Assembly: GCA_964458935.1 (NCBI GenBank)
Contig: CAYWKS010000014.1
Location: 1-64,000, forward strand
DNA length: 64,000 nt
Source: CAYWKS01 sp964458935
GTDB lineage: Bacteria; Planctomycetota; Phycisphaerae; Phycisphaerales; Zrk34
Reading direction: 5' to 3'
This document shows, in pieces, positions 16,088 through 23,587 of the stretch (its first letter is position 1; the number at the start of each line of letters is the position of its first letter). Position numbers and translations under genes: made by a program. The notes under the pieces are model-generated. The model did not search any database. It saw only the letters and a program-made list of their open reading frames with translations, and was not told the DNA's origin.

Positions 16088-17308
16088 ATGTCGATGAACG
16101 CCACGGACCGCCGCCACGCGATGGGTGAGGGAATCCTCGTGGATGATGCACACAGCGATCAGGAACCGGTCGTCGACACGCTGCGGGTTTCCGCGGCCGC
16201 GGCGAGCCGGATCCTCGAGCGGCTGGATGGGCCGACTTCAACGTCGGCGGCGCGCGAGAGCCGCAAGTCTCAGCGCGTCAGCTATCGCCGCAGCGAGGGC
16301 CTGGTCGTGCGGATCCACCACCCCGGCGGGTCGGTCGCCAACTTCCTCGTGCGGCCGCGCAACCTCAGTCGCACCGGCATGGCCTTCCTCCACGGCGGGT
16401 TCGTCTATCCCGGCACCCGCTGCCAGGTCACGCTGCGCTGCACCGAGGGTCCGGCGATCCGCGTCGACGGCCAGGTCGTCCGCTGTCGCCACGTGACGAG
16501 CAACGCGCACGAGATCGGCCTGCACTTCGAGACATCGATCCAGCTCGATCGGGTCATGCCCATCGGTCGCTACGCCGACGAGCTACCGGCCGCCGTGTCG
16601 AACCCGACGCTGGGCGGCAACGCCGTCTGCCTCGACGACAACGTGGACGACCGCGAGTACATGCACTTCATGCTCACCGAGGCCGGGCTGAGCAGCGCCC
16701 GGGCCGGCACGGTCGAACAGGCGATCGAACTGATCCGCGGTCAACCGGTCGACGTCGTCCTGGCCAAGCCGCACGTCGGGGGCGACCAGCGTGACGGCGA
16801 CCTGGTGGCCGTGTTCAGACGCGCCGGGTACGACGGGCCGATCATCGCGGTCACCGCGGACGACTCGGGCGAGGCATCGCGGCGTGCGATGGACGCGGGT
16901 TTTGCCGGCGTGCTCATCGAGCCGTTCGACTGCGAATCCCTGGTGACCCGGCTGCGTGGCTGCATGAAACCGGCCGGCGGCGAGTCGCCCCGCGACAAGC
17001 CGCTGTTCAGCGAGCAGTGGTCCAACGCGCAGTTGAGGCCGCTGATCCTGGGCTTCCTCTCCCGCCTCGAGGCGCAGGTGGACCTGATCCGCGAGCGGGT
17101 GGACGCCGACCCGGGCCCGGAGTTGCTGCGGGCCTGCCTCGAGCTCAAGGGCACGGCGGGCAACCTGGGCTACCCGTCCCTCAGCGCCGCGGCGCAGGAG
17201 ATGCACCGGCTCTGCACGCAAGCCGGCGACGTCGACGCGCAGCGCCGGCAGGCCGATGAACTGGCCCGGCTCGCGCTGGCCGCCGTCCGCGTGCGGGACG
17301 ACGCGTGA
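16088..17308 (+). CDS. PilZ domain - degenerate receiver - degenerate HPt fusion protein
   Basis: A 406-residue three-part signalling protein. Residues 57-155 form a PilZ domain with both c-di-GMP motifs intact: RKSQR (59-63) and NLSRTG (92-97). Residues 178-292 follow a receiver fold: the acidic pair D183-D184 and T256 remain, but the phospho-acceptor Asp is Lys227 (VVLAKPHVGG) and the conserved Lys is Glu278 (LIEPF). Residues 310-405 look like an HPt bundle, with LELKGTAGNLGYPS where active domains have H-x-L-K-G; the His is Leu351. It should sense c-di-GMP but cannot take part in phosphotransfer. It stands alone between the fucosidase remnant and ispD. It is probably cytoplasmic; partner and output are unknown. 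Confidence 0.8.
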   Translation: MSMNATDRRHAMGEGILVDDAHSDQEPVVDTLRVSAAAASRILERLDGPTSTSAARESRKSQRVSYRRSEGLVVRIHHPGGSVANFLVRPRNLSRTGMAFLHGGFVYPGTRCQVTLRCTEGPAIRVDGQVVRCRHVTSNAHEIGLHFETSIQLDRVMPIGRYADELPAAVSNPTLGGNAVCLDDNVDDREYMHFMLTEAGLSSARAGTVEQAIELIRGQPVDVVLAKPHVGGDQRDGDLVAVFRRAGYDGPIIAVTADDSGEASRRAMDAGFAGVLIEPFDCESLVTRLRGCMKPAGGESPRDKPLFSEQWSNAQLRPLILGFLSRLEAQVDLIRERVDADPGPELLRACLELKGTAGNLGYPSLSAAAQEMHRLCTQAGDVDAQRRQADELARLALAAVRVRDDA

Positions 17309-17320
17309 GTGACCACGCGG

Positions 17321-17326
17321 TAAACT
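17321..17326 (+). promoter_or_regulatory. -10-like element near the ispD start
   Basis: TAAACT, then 7 bases, then the ispD ATG. A G-run in the gap ends one base before the ATG, too close to act as a normal Shine-Dalgarno sequence. Confidence 0.45.
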
Positions 17327-17333
17327 CGGGGGC

Positions 17334-18200
17334 ATGACCGACACCCTGCAGATCAGCGTGATCCTGCCCGCCGCCGGGCAGAGCAAACGGTTCGGCGGCA
17401 GCACGGCAAACCGGAGCAAGCTCGAGGTGCAACTGGCCGGGCGCAGCGTGCTCGTCCGCGCGGTTGAGCTGTTCGCCAATCGTTCGCAGGTGAAGCAGAT
17501 CGTGGTCGCGGTCGACCCGGACCAGCTCGATACCTTCAAGTTCAAGTGGGGCGACAAGCTGGGGTTTCTCGGCGTGTCGATCGTGGCCGGCGGCAAGGCC
17601 GAGCGCTGGGAGACGGTGCTCAATGCGTTGAACGCCGTGGGGGCCGACGCGACGCACGTGGCCGTGCATGACGCGGCGCGACCGGTCACGAGCCCGCAGA
17701 CCATTGACGCGGTGTTCAAGGCGGCCCAGACGTTCGATGCGGTGATCCCCGGCGTGCCGGTGGACGCGACGCTGAAGAAGGCGGAGTCCGAGGCGGCGAC
17801 CGCCGGGGACGACGCCGACCCGCTCGACGCGATCCTCGGGTCGGCCGGCAAGCCGACGGTGGAGGCCCGGCGCGTCATCGAGACCGTGCCGCGCCGCGAC
17901 CTGTACCAGGTGCAAACGCCGCAGGTCTTTCGACGAGCATTGCTCCAGCGGGCTTACAAGCAGATCACCGACGGCCAGGTCGACGGGGCGACCATCACCG
18001 ACGACGCGGGGCTGGTCGAGTCGCTTGGCGAGCCGGTCCACATCGTCCCGGGCGATGCGTTCAACGTGAAGATCACGCGGCCGGCGGACGTGGAGTTCGC
18101 CGCGGCGGTGCTGGCGATGCGCCCGGGCAGGACCGCGGGCGGTGATTCACTCGGGCCCAAGCGCAAGTTCCCGACCTGGGCCGAGATGGACGACGAATAG
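17334..18200 (+). CDS. ispD: 2-C-methyl-D-erythritol 4-phosphate cytidylyltransferase
   Basis: A 288-residue nucleotidyltransferase of the non-mevalonate isoprenoid pathway; it joins CTP to methylerythritol phosphate. N-terminal VILPAAGQSKRFGG is the CTP-binding loop, VAVHDAARPVTSPQ is the metal and substrate site, and YQVQTPQVFRR and TDDAGLVE are later family blocks. It is about 50 residues longer than most IspD proteins. An Ala/Glu/Asp-rich insertion near residues 140-172 (KKAESEAATAGDDAD) and a C-terminal extension account for this. No ispF is fused or adjacent. Confidence 0.92.
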   Translation: MTDTLQISVILPAAGQSKRFGGSTANRSKLEVQLAGRSVLVRAVELFANRSQVKQIVVAVDPDQLDTFKFKWGDKLGFLGVSIVAGGKAERWETVLNALNAVGADATHVAVHDAARPVTSPQTIDAVFKAAQTFDAVIPGVPVDATLKKAESEAATAGDDADPLDAILGSAGKPTVEARRVIETVPRRDLYQVQTPQVFRRALLQRAYKQITDGQVDGATITDDAGLVESLGEPVHIVPGDAFNVKITRPADVEFAAAVLAMRPGRTAGGDSLGPKRKFPTWAEMDDE

Positions 18201-18210
18201 CGCCGCGTGG

Positions 18211-18669
18211 CTACCTGTTGTATCGCAGGTCCTGCTGGATGGTGAACAGCACGTCGTTCAGGCCCGCCATGCCCGGCACCCGGTCGTCGACGCACTTGAA
18301 CGCGTGCCGCCGCGACCCGGCGCGGAGGTCCAGCTCGTACTGCACATCGTTCGGGTCGGGCAGGAACACGCCGTCGGCGTGGAGCAGTTCGTACTCATGC
18401 AGGTGCCGCCAGACGAGAAGCCGCTGCGACAGGTCGGTTTGACCGATGGGAAAGGCCAGGCGGATGTTGGCGTCGCGGCCGCCGCCGTAGTGCATCGCGC
18501 CATCGCGCTTCAGTTCGTAGTACATGCTGCGGCCGTCGGTGGTCTTCGTGTACAGCGACAGCTCGAACGGCTCGGGCAGGCGGTCGGCCGCGAGGGGCTG
18601 ACGCGCACCGCAACCGGCAAGCCATGCCGCGACGAGACAGGCGATCAGCCCGGCGGCGACCCTCTTCAT
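18211..18669 (-). CDS. Putative lipoprotein
   Basis: A 152-residue protein with a lipoprotein signal: MKRVAAGLIACLVAAWLAGC, where LAGC is the lipobox and Cys20 the lipidation site. The rest is a small mixed alpha/beta domain with no recognised family. Its ATG overlaps the stop of the upstream membrane-protein gene (ATGA), so the two are co-translated. It converges with ispD, leaving about 10 bases between stops. Confidence 0.7.
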   Translation of the reverse strand: MKRVAAGLIACLVAAWLAGCGARQPLAADRLPEPFELSLYTKTTDGRSMYYELKRDGAMHYGGGRDANIRLAFPIGQTDLSQRLLVWRHLHEYELLHADGVFLPDPNDVQYELDLRAGSRRHAFKCVDDRVPGMAGLNDVLFTIQQDLRYNR

Positions 18670-19199
18670 GTTCCGCTCCGTTTCATAGGCCTGGGGCGTT
18701 GGCCCAGCCGCGGCTTGTGGCGCCCGAGCACGATCACGACCACCCACAGCGCCAGCGCGACGGCGAGCCCGCCCTGCCCGGCGGCGACCGCCGCAGCCGG
18801 GGACGACCCGTGGGTCGCCGGGTCGGCGTGGATGAGCCCGTCCACCTGCACCCGCACGTATCGCACGGGCCACGGCATCACGAGCATGACGAGGCCCACC
18901 TTCATCCACAGCCAGCGCATCCGCCACAGCGGCCGGCCATGAAGCGCCAGCAGCGCCACGCCCAGCACGACCGCCGCCGCCACCGACGGATACACCAGCC
19001 AGTCGATCAGGTCGGCGATGAGCCGCGCCTGCTGAATGACCCGGTCTCGCGGACCGGAGTCGAAGCGCAGGAAGGCAACCCATGCCGCAGCGGTCCCCCC
19101 GAATCCGGCAGCGACCGCGATGACCTTGGGGATCAGCAGCCACGGCCGCAGCCCGCGACCGGGCTTGCGGCCGAACCGGTTGACGTACGCTCCGCCCAT
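18666..19199 (-). CDS. Hypothetical four-pass membrane protein
   Basis: A 177-residue protein with hydrophobic segments near residues 20-40, 63-85, 93-113 and 140-160 and a basic C-terminus. The architecture (short loops, Trp/Arg-rich WRMRWLWMKVGLVMLVM) recalls small heme or copper membrane proteins of the CopD/DUF2269 kind, but I cannot confirm a family. It is translationally coupled to the lipoprotein gene downstream. Start 19199 is supported by the TACACT 7 bases upstream. Confidence 0.6.
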   Translation of the reverse strand: MGGAYVNRFGRKPGRGLRPWLLIPKVIAVAAGFGGTAAAWVAFLRFDSGPRDRVIQQARLIADLIDWLVYPSVAAAVVLGVALLALHGRPLWRMRWLWMKVGLVMLVMPWPVRYVRVQVDGLIHADPATHGSSPAAAVAAGQGGLAVALALWVVVIVLGRHKPRLGQRPRPMKRSGT

Positions 19200-19206
19200 C
19201 GCCGTG

Positions 19207-19212
19207 AGTGTA
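19207..19212 (-). promoter_or_regulatory. -10-like element giving a leaderless mRNA for the membrane protein/lipoprotein pair
   Basis: Reading leftward, TACACT is followed by 7 bases and then ATG (19199). The same hexamer with the same 7-base gap precedes ribE. Confidence 0.5.
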
Positions 19213-19285
19213 GCACACGCCGCGTGCTTGTCTGTCGGCGGCGCGGGGCTTAACCTGACCGCTTTGCCCGTGTGGATGGCCAACG

Positions 19286-21322
19286 ATGATCATCAGCTTG
19301 AACTGGCTGAACACCTACCTCGATCGGCCCGTCGACGCCGAGACCGCCGAAGGGGTGCTGACCAATGTCGGCTTCCCGCTGGATGGCCGCGACGACCGCG
19401 ACGGCGGCGAGTCGATCCTCGACGTGGAGGTCACGAGCAACCGCCCGGACTGCCTGTCGCACGTCGGCGTGGCGCGGGAGATCGCCGCGGCGACCGGCCG
19501 GTCGCTGCTCCGCCCCGCGGTCGACCTGCCCGACCCCGGCGGCGACGTGCGGGACCACGCCGGCCTGACCAATGACGCGCCCGACCTGTGCCCGCAGTAC
19601 ACCGCGCGGGTGATCCGGGGCGTGCGGGTCGGCCCGTCACCCGGCTGGCTGGTCGAGCGGCTGGAAGCGATCGGGCTCCGCGCCGTCAACAACGTCGTCG
19701 ACGTGACCAACTTCGTGCTGCACGAGCTGGGCCAGCCCCTGCACGCGTTCGACCTCGACAAGCTCGGCGGGCGGCGGATCGTCGTCCGCCACGCCCGCGG
19801 CGAGGAAGCGTTCACCGCGATCGACGGCTCGCGGCACATGCTCGCCGAGGGCATGCTCGTCATCGCCGACCAGGCGCGACCGGCCGCCGTCGCCGGGGTC
19901 ATGGGCGGGCTCGACAGCGAGGTCGGCGACGCCACGACCGACATCCTGCTCGAATCGGCGCGGTTCGATCAGCTCAGCGTCCGCACCACCAGCCGCGCCC
20001 TCAAGCTCACCAGCGACTCCAGCTACCGCTTCGAGCGGGGCGTGGACCCGCGCGGCGTCGACACCGCCGCCGAGCGCGCCGCCCAGCTCATCGTCGAACT
20101 CGCCGGGGGCACGCTGTGCGCGGGCGTGCTCAGCGCCGGCCGGCCGATGCCCGAAGCCGGGCACGCGACGATGCGGCCCGCTCGATGTCGCGCCCTGCTC
20201 GGCGCCGACATCGACACGCCCCGCATGGTCGAGCTGCTCGACGCGCTCGGCCTGCAGCCCGCCGTGCAAGGCGACGCCATCGCCTGCACCATCCCCTCGC
20301 ATCGGCTCGACCTCGAGCGCGAGGCGGACCTCATCGAGGAGGTTGCGCGGCTGCACGGGTTCGACCAGATCCCGCTCAAGGATCGCATGAGCATCGTCGC
20401 CCGCCCGCCGCAGGCACTCGTCGAGGCCCGCAAGACGGCCAACCGTGTGCTCGTCGGGCACGGCTACCACGAAACGATCACCTTCACGACCATGGCGCCC
20501 AAGGCCGCCGAGCTGTTTACAGAGCCCGCCCCGGCGAACGAACCGATCATGCTCGACGACGAGCGGCGGGTCGCCGAGCCGATGCTGCGGCCGTCGCTGC
20601 TGCCGTCGCTGCTGGAGGTGCGCAAGACCAATCAGGACGCGGGCAACCGCGACGTGAAGCTGTTCGAGATCGCCCGGACGTTCGGCCGCAAGGAGGGCGA
20701 ATACTGGGAAGCGACGGAGCTGGGCTTGCTGGCCGACGCGCGTGACGCGACGTCGATGCGCGAGGTGCGCGGCACGCTCGAGGAGCTGTGCGCGTCGCTG
20801 GGCCGCGATGGTTACCAGTTCCGCGACGCGGGCGAGCACACCCCGCGTTGGGCCGCCGCCGCCGGGCTCATCGTCGACAGCGCAGACGAATCGGAACGGA
20901 TCATCGGCGTGCTCGGCCGGGCCCACGAGGCGGTGCTCCAGCAGTTCGACGTGCAGGCGCCGGTCGACCTGGCGTGGCTGGATTACGAGAAGCTGATCGC
21001 GGCGTATCCGCCGCAGCCGCGCGTCCGCCCGCTGCCCCGCTTCCCGGGGATCGAGCGTGACCTGTCGGTCGTCGTCGCCGAGTCCACGCCCTGGCGGGCC
21101 ATCGCCGACGCCATCGACCAGACCACGCCCGAGTTGCTCGAGTCGATCGAATTCGTCGACACCTACCGCGGCAAGCAGGTCGGCCCGGGCCGCAAGAGCG
21201 TGACCTTCCGCATGCGCTTCCGCGACCCGCAGCGCACGCTCCGCCACGAGGAGGTCGACCCGCAGGTCGACCGGGTCGTCGCGCAGTTGCAGGGCGACCT
21301 CGACGCGGAACTGCGGGTGTGA
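19286..21322 (+). CDS. pheT: Phenylalanine-tRNA ligase beta subunit, short form without the N-terminal tRNA-binding domain
   Basis: A 678-residue subunit of the alpha2-beta2 synthetase that charges tRNA-Phe. It starts MIISLNWLNTYLD like other PheT proteins but passes directly to LDVEVTSNRPDCLSHVGVAR. The EMAP/OB-type tRNA-binding domain normally found near residues 40-150 is therefore absent, which explains the length (usual about 800). The B3/B4 editing domain (NNVVDVTNFVLHELGQPLHA), the B5 domain and a C-terminal anticodon-binding domain (PRFPGIERDLSVVV) are present. pheS is not adjacent. No clear Shine-Dalgarno sequence precedes the ATG. Confidence 0.9.
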   Translation: MIISLNWLNTYLDRPVDAETAEGVLTNVGFPLDGRDDRDGGESILDVEVTSNRPDCLSHVGVAREIAAATGRSLLRPAVDLPDPGGDVRDHAGLTNDAPDLCPQYTARVIRGVRVGPSPGWLVERLEAIGLRAVNNVVDVTNFVLHELGQPLHAFDLDKLGGRRIVVRHARGEEAFTAIDGSRHMLAEGMLVIADQARPAAVAGVMGGLDSEVGDATTDILLESARFDQLSVRTTSRALKLTSDSSYRFERGVDPRGVDTAAERAAQLIVELAGGTLCAGVLSAGRPMPEAGHATMRPARCRALLGADIDTPRMVELLDALGLQPAVQGDAIACTIPSHRLDLEREADLIEEVARLHGFDQIPLKDRMSIVARPPQALVEARKTANRVLVGHGYHETITFTTMAPKAAELFTEPAPANEPIMLDDERRVAEPMLRPSLLPSLLEVRKTNQDAGNRDVKLFEIARTFGRKEGEYWEATELGLLADARDATSMREVRGTLEELCASLGRDGYQFRDAGEHTPRWAAAAGLIVDSADESERIIGVLGRAHEAVLQQFDVQAPVDLAWLDYEKLIAAYPPQPRVRPLPRFPGIERDLSVVVAESTPWRAIADAIDQTTPELLESIEFVDTYRGKQVGPGRKSVTFRMRFRDPQRTLRHEEVDPQVDRVVAQLQGDLDAELRV

Positions 21323-21331
21323 CGGCCTGGG

Positions 21332-22003
21332 CTACTCGACGTCGGCTTCGTCGAGGATGCGGACCTGTCCGGCTTCGACGACGAGGCGGTCTTCGGCGAA
21401 CAGTTGGATCGCCCGGGGATAGGCGATGCGTTCCTCGGCCTGCACGCGTTCGTGCAGGGTCTGCGGCGTGTCGCTGTCCCGCACCTCGCACCGCCGCTGC
21501 AGGATGATCGGGCCGTGATCGTACTGGTTGTCGGCGAAGTGCACCGTGCAGCCGGACTCCCGCTCGCCCGACGCGAGCACCGACTCGTGCACGCGCTGGC
21601 CGTACATGCCCTGCCCCCCGTGCGCCGGCAGCAGGGCCGGATGGATGTTCATCACCCGCCAGCGGAATTCGCCGGGGATCTCCAGCAGCGACAGGAACCC
21701 GGCGAGGACGACCAGGTCCACGTCCGCCGACCGCAGCAGTTGGAACACGCGGTCGCTGAACTCCTCCGCCGAGTCGTACTGCTTGCGCGGGACGACATTG
21801 ACCGGCAGCCCCAGCGACCGCGCCCGTTCGATGCCCTGGGCCCGGGGATTCGACGAGATCACCAGCGCGATCTCGGCGCTGATCCGCCGATGCCGAATGC
21901 AGTCGGCGAGGTTGAGCATCGTCGTCCCGGCGCCGCTGATCAGCACGCCCAGCCTGAGCGGCCCGGCGTGCTCGGTGGTCCGTTGGCTCGCTTGGTTATC
22001 CAT
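21332..22003 (-). CDS. purN: Phosphoribosylglycinamide formyltransferase
   Basis: A 223-residue enzyme that formylates GAR with 10-formyl-tetrahydrofolate in purine synthesis. LGVLISGAGTTMLNLAD is the phosphate-binding loop, MNIHPALLPAHGGQGMYG carries the catalytic Asn and His, and SGCTVHFADNQYDHGPII holds the catalytic Asp. The usual PALLPSFxG is PALLPAHGG here. Start 22003 has AAAGG 9 bases upstream. It is divergent from gluQ with 40 bases between start codons. Confidence 0.92.
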   Translation of the reverse strand: MDNQASQRTTEHAGPLRLGVLISGAGTTMLNLADCIRHRRISAEIALVISSNPRAQGIERARSLGLPVNVVPRKQYDSAEEFSDRVFQLLRSADVDLVVLAGFLSLLEIPGEFRWRVMNIHPALLPAHGGQGMYGQRVHESVLASGERESGCTVHFADNQYDHGPIILQRRCEVRDSDTPQTLHERVQAEERIAYPRAIQLFAEDRLVVEAGQVRILDEADVE

Positions 22004-22025
22004 TTCGCCATGCCTTTCCGCCCGC

Positions 22026-22033
22026 AATATACT
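22026..22033. promoter_or_regulatory. Overlapping back-to-back -10 elements for gluQ and purN
   Basis: The octamer AATATACT reads TATACT rightward (22028-22033, 10 bases before the gluQ ATG) and TATATT leftward (22031-22026, 22 bases before the purN ATG). One AT-rich site could therefore open for polymerase in both directions. The rightward transcript would be nearly leaderless; the leftward one has a short leader with AAAGG. Confidence 0.55.
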
Positions 22034-22043
22034 CGCCCGCCGG

Positions 22044-22994
22044 ATGACGAACCAGAAGACCACGCGACTGGCGCCCAGCCCGACCGGTGCACTGCACCTG
22101 GGCAACGCCCGGACGTTCCTCGTCAACTGGGCCCTGGCGCGGCAGCGCCGCTGGCGGGTCGTGCTGCGGATCGAGGACCTCGACACGCCCCGCACCAAGC
22201 CCGCCGCCACGCAGCAGGCCATCGACGAGCTCGCCTGGCTGGGCCTGGACTGGGACGACGGGCCGCACGACCAATGGGCCGACCTGTCGCCGTACCGGCA
22301 CGCCCTGGGCGAGCTGGGCGCGCGGGGCCTGATCTATCCCTGCACCTGCACCCGCAGCGAGATCGAGCGGGCGCAGTCGGCGCCGCATGAGGACGACCAC
22401 GAGCTGCGCTACCCCGGCACGCACCGCCCGGCCGATCCGCGGCCCATCGCCTACCGGCCCGACGACGAGGTGGCGTGGCGGCTGATCGTGCCCGACGCGA
22501 CGGTCGCCTTCGACGACGCCGTGCAAGGCCGCATCGCCATCAACGTCCAGCAACAGGTCGGCGATTTCGTGGTGGCGACCAAGCGCGGGCTGCCGGCGTA
22601 CCAGCTCGCGGTCGTGGTCGACGACGCGCGTCAGGGGGTGACCGACATCGTCCGCGGCGACGACCTGCTGCGGTCGGCCGCCCGCCAGTTGCTGCTGTAC
22701 GATATGCTGAACCGGGCGCCGACGCCGACGTACTGGCACCTGCCGCTGGTGCTGGGCCCCGACGGGCGGCGGCTGGCCAAGCGGCACGGCGACACGCGGC
22801 TGGCCCTGTACCGCGACCGCGGCGTGCCGGCCGAACGCCTCGTCGGGCTACTGGCGGCGTGGTCCGGCGTCGCGCCCCGCCGACCGATGACCGCCGCCGC
22901 GTTCGCCGAACGGTTTGACCTGGCCGCGCTGGACCGCCGACCCGTGACCTTCACCGACGACGACGACGCCTGGCTGCTGGAGCAGACCGCATGA
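22044..22994 (+). CDS. gluQ: Glutamyl-Q tRNA(Asp) synthetase
   Basis: A 316-residue truncated glutamyl-tRNA synthetase paralogue. It begins RLAPSPTGALHLGNARTFLV (HIGH-type motif) and has RLAKRHGD as its KMSKS-type loop. It lacks the C-terminal anticodon-binding domain, as expected for GluQRS, and has a partial Zn-site pattern (YPCTCTRSEI) of that family. GluQRS attaches glutamate to the queuosine base in tRNA-Asp rather than charging tRNA-Glu. The next gene overlaps its stop by 4 bases (ATGA). Confidence 0.88.
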   Translation: MTNQKTTRLAPSPTGALHLGNARTFLVNWALARQRRWRVVLRIEDLDTPRTKPAATQQAIDELAWLGLDWDDGPHDQWADLSPYRHALGELGARGLIYPCTCTRSEIERAQSAPHEDDHELRYPGTHRPADPRPIAYRPDDEVAWRLIVPDATVAFDDAVQGRIAINVQQQVGDFVVATKRGLPAYQLAVVVDDARQGVTDIVRGDDLLRSAARQLLLYDMLNRAPTPTYWHLPLVLGPDGRRLAKRHGDTRLALYRDRGVPAERLVGLLAAWSGVAPRRPMTAAAFAERFDLAALDRRPVTFTDDDDAWLLEQTA

Positions 22995-23539
22995 CCCGCC
23001 CGCCCGACACAAGCCGACGGACCGGCAGGATCGTCCTGTTCGTCGCGACGCTGGGCCTCGCCGGGGCGGTCGGGTTCGCCGCGTGGTGGCTCGGCGAGCC
23101 GGCGGCCGCACCCGCCGACCGGCGGAACGCCGCGCCTGCCCCGACCCAGCCGATCACCATCGCCGGGCGGACGTTCGACCTGGAGCTGGCGTTGGACCCC
23201 GAGTCCCGGCGGATCGGGCTGATGCATCGTCCGTACCTCGATCCCAACGGCGGGATGCTGTTTGTCTTCCCGGACGAGCAGGTGCGGCGGTTCTGGATGC
23301 ACAACTGCGTGATCGACCTGGACGTGATCTACCTGGACGGCGCCGGCCGCATCGTCTCGTACACGACGATGACCGCCCCGCCGCCGGACCGCTCGACGTG
23401 GCGGCTGCGTCGTTATCCGAGCGGCGGGCCGGCCCGGTTCGCCATCGAGCTGCGAGCGGGCACGACCGAGCGGCTGGGCATCGAGCCCGGGGCGGTGATC
23501 GCCGGCCCGTGGGACGCCCTCAAGCGGCGTGCGGAGTGA
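22991..23539 (+). CDS. DUF192-family exported protein
   Basis: A 182-residue protein with an N-terminal membrane segment (residues 14-34), a Pro/Ala-rich linker and a DUF192 domain. The family pattern is clear: RRIGLMHRPYL, GGMLFVFPDE, RRFWMHNCVIDLDVIYLD. DUF192 proteins form small beta-barrels; their function is poorly known. It is probably periplasmic and membrane-anchored. Translation is coupled to gluQ by an ATGA overlap, though no functional link is known. Confidence 0.8.
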   Translation: MTRPPDTSRRTGRIVLFVATLGLAGAVGFAAWWLGEPAAAPADRRNAAPAPTQPITIAGRTFDLELALDPESRRIGLMHRPYLDPNGGMLFVFPDEQVRRFWMHNCVIDLDVIYLDGAGRIVSYTTMTAPPPDRSTWRLRRYPSGGPARFAIELRAGTTERLGIEPGAVIAGPWDALKRRAE

Positions 23540-23587
23540 GTCGATGTAACCCGTGGCCGCCGACCCGCAGGCGCCACGGACCTCGTC

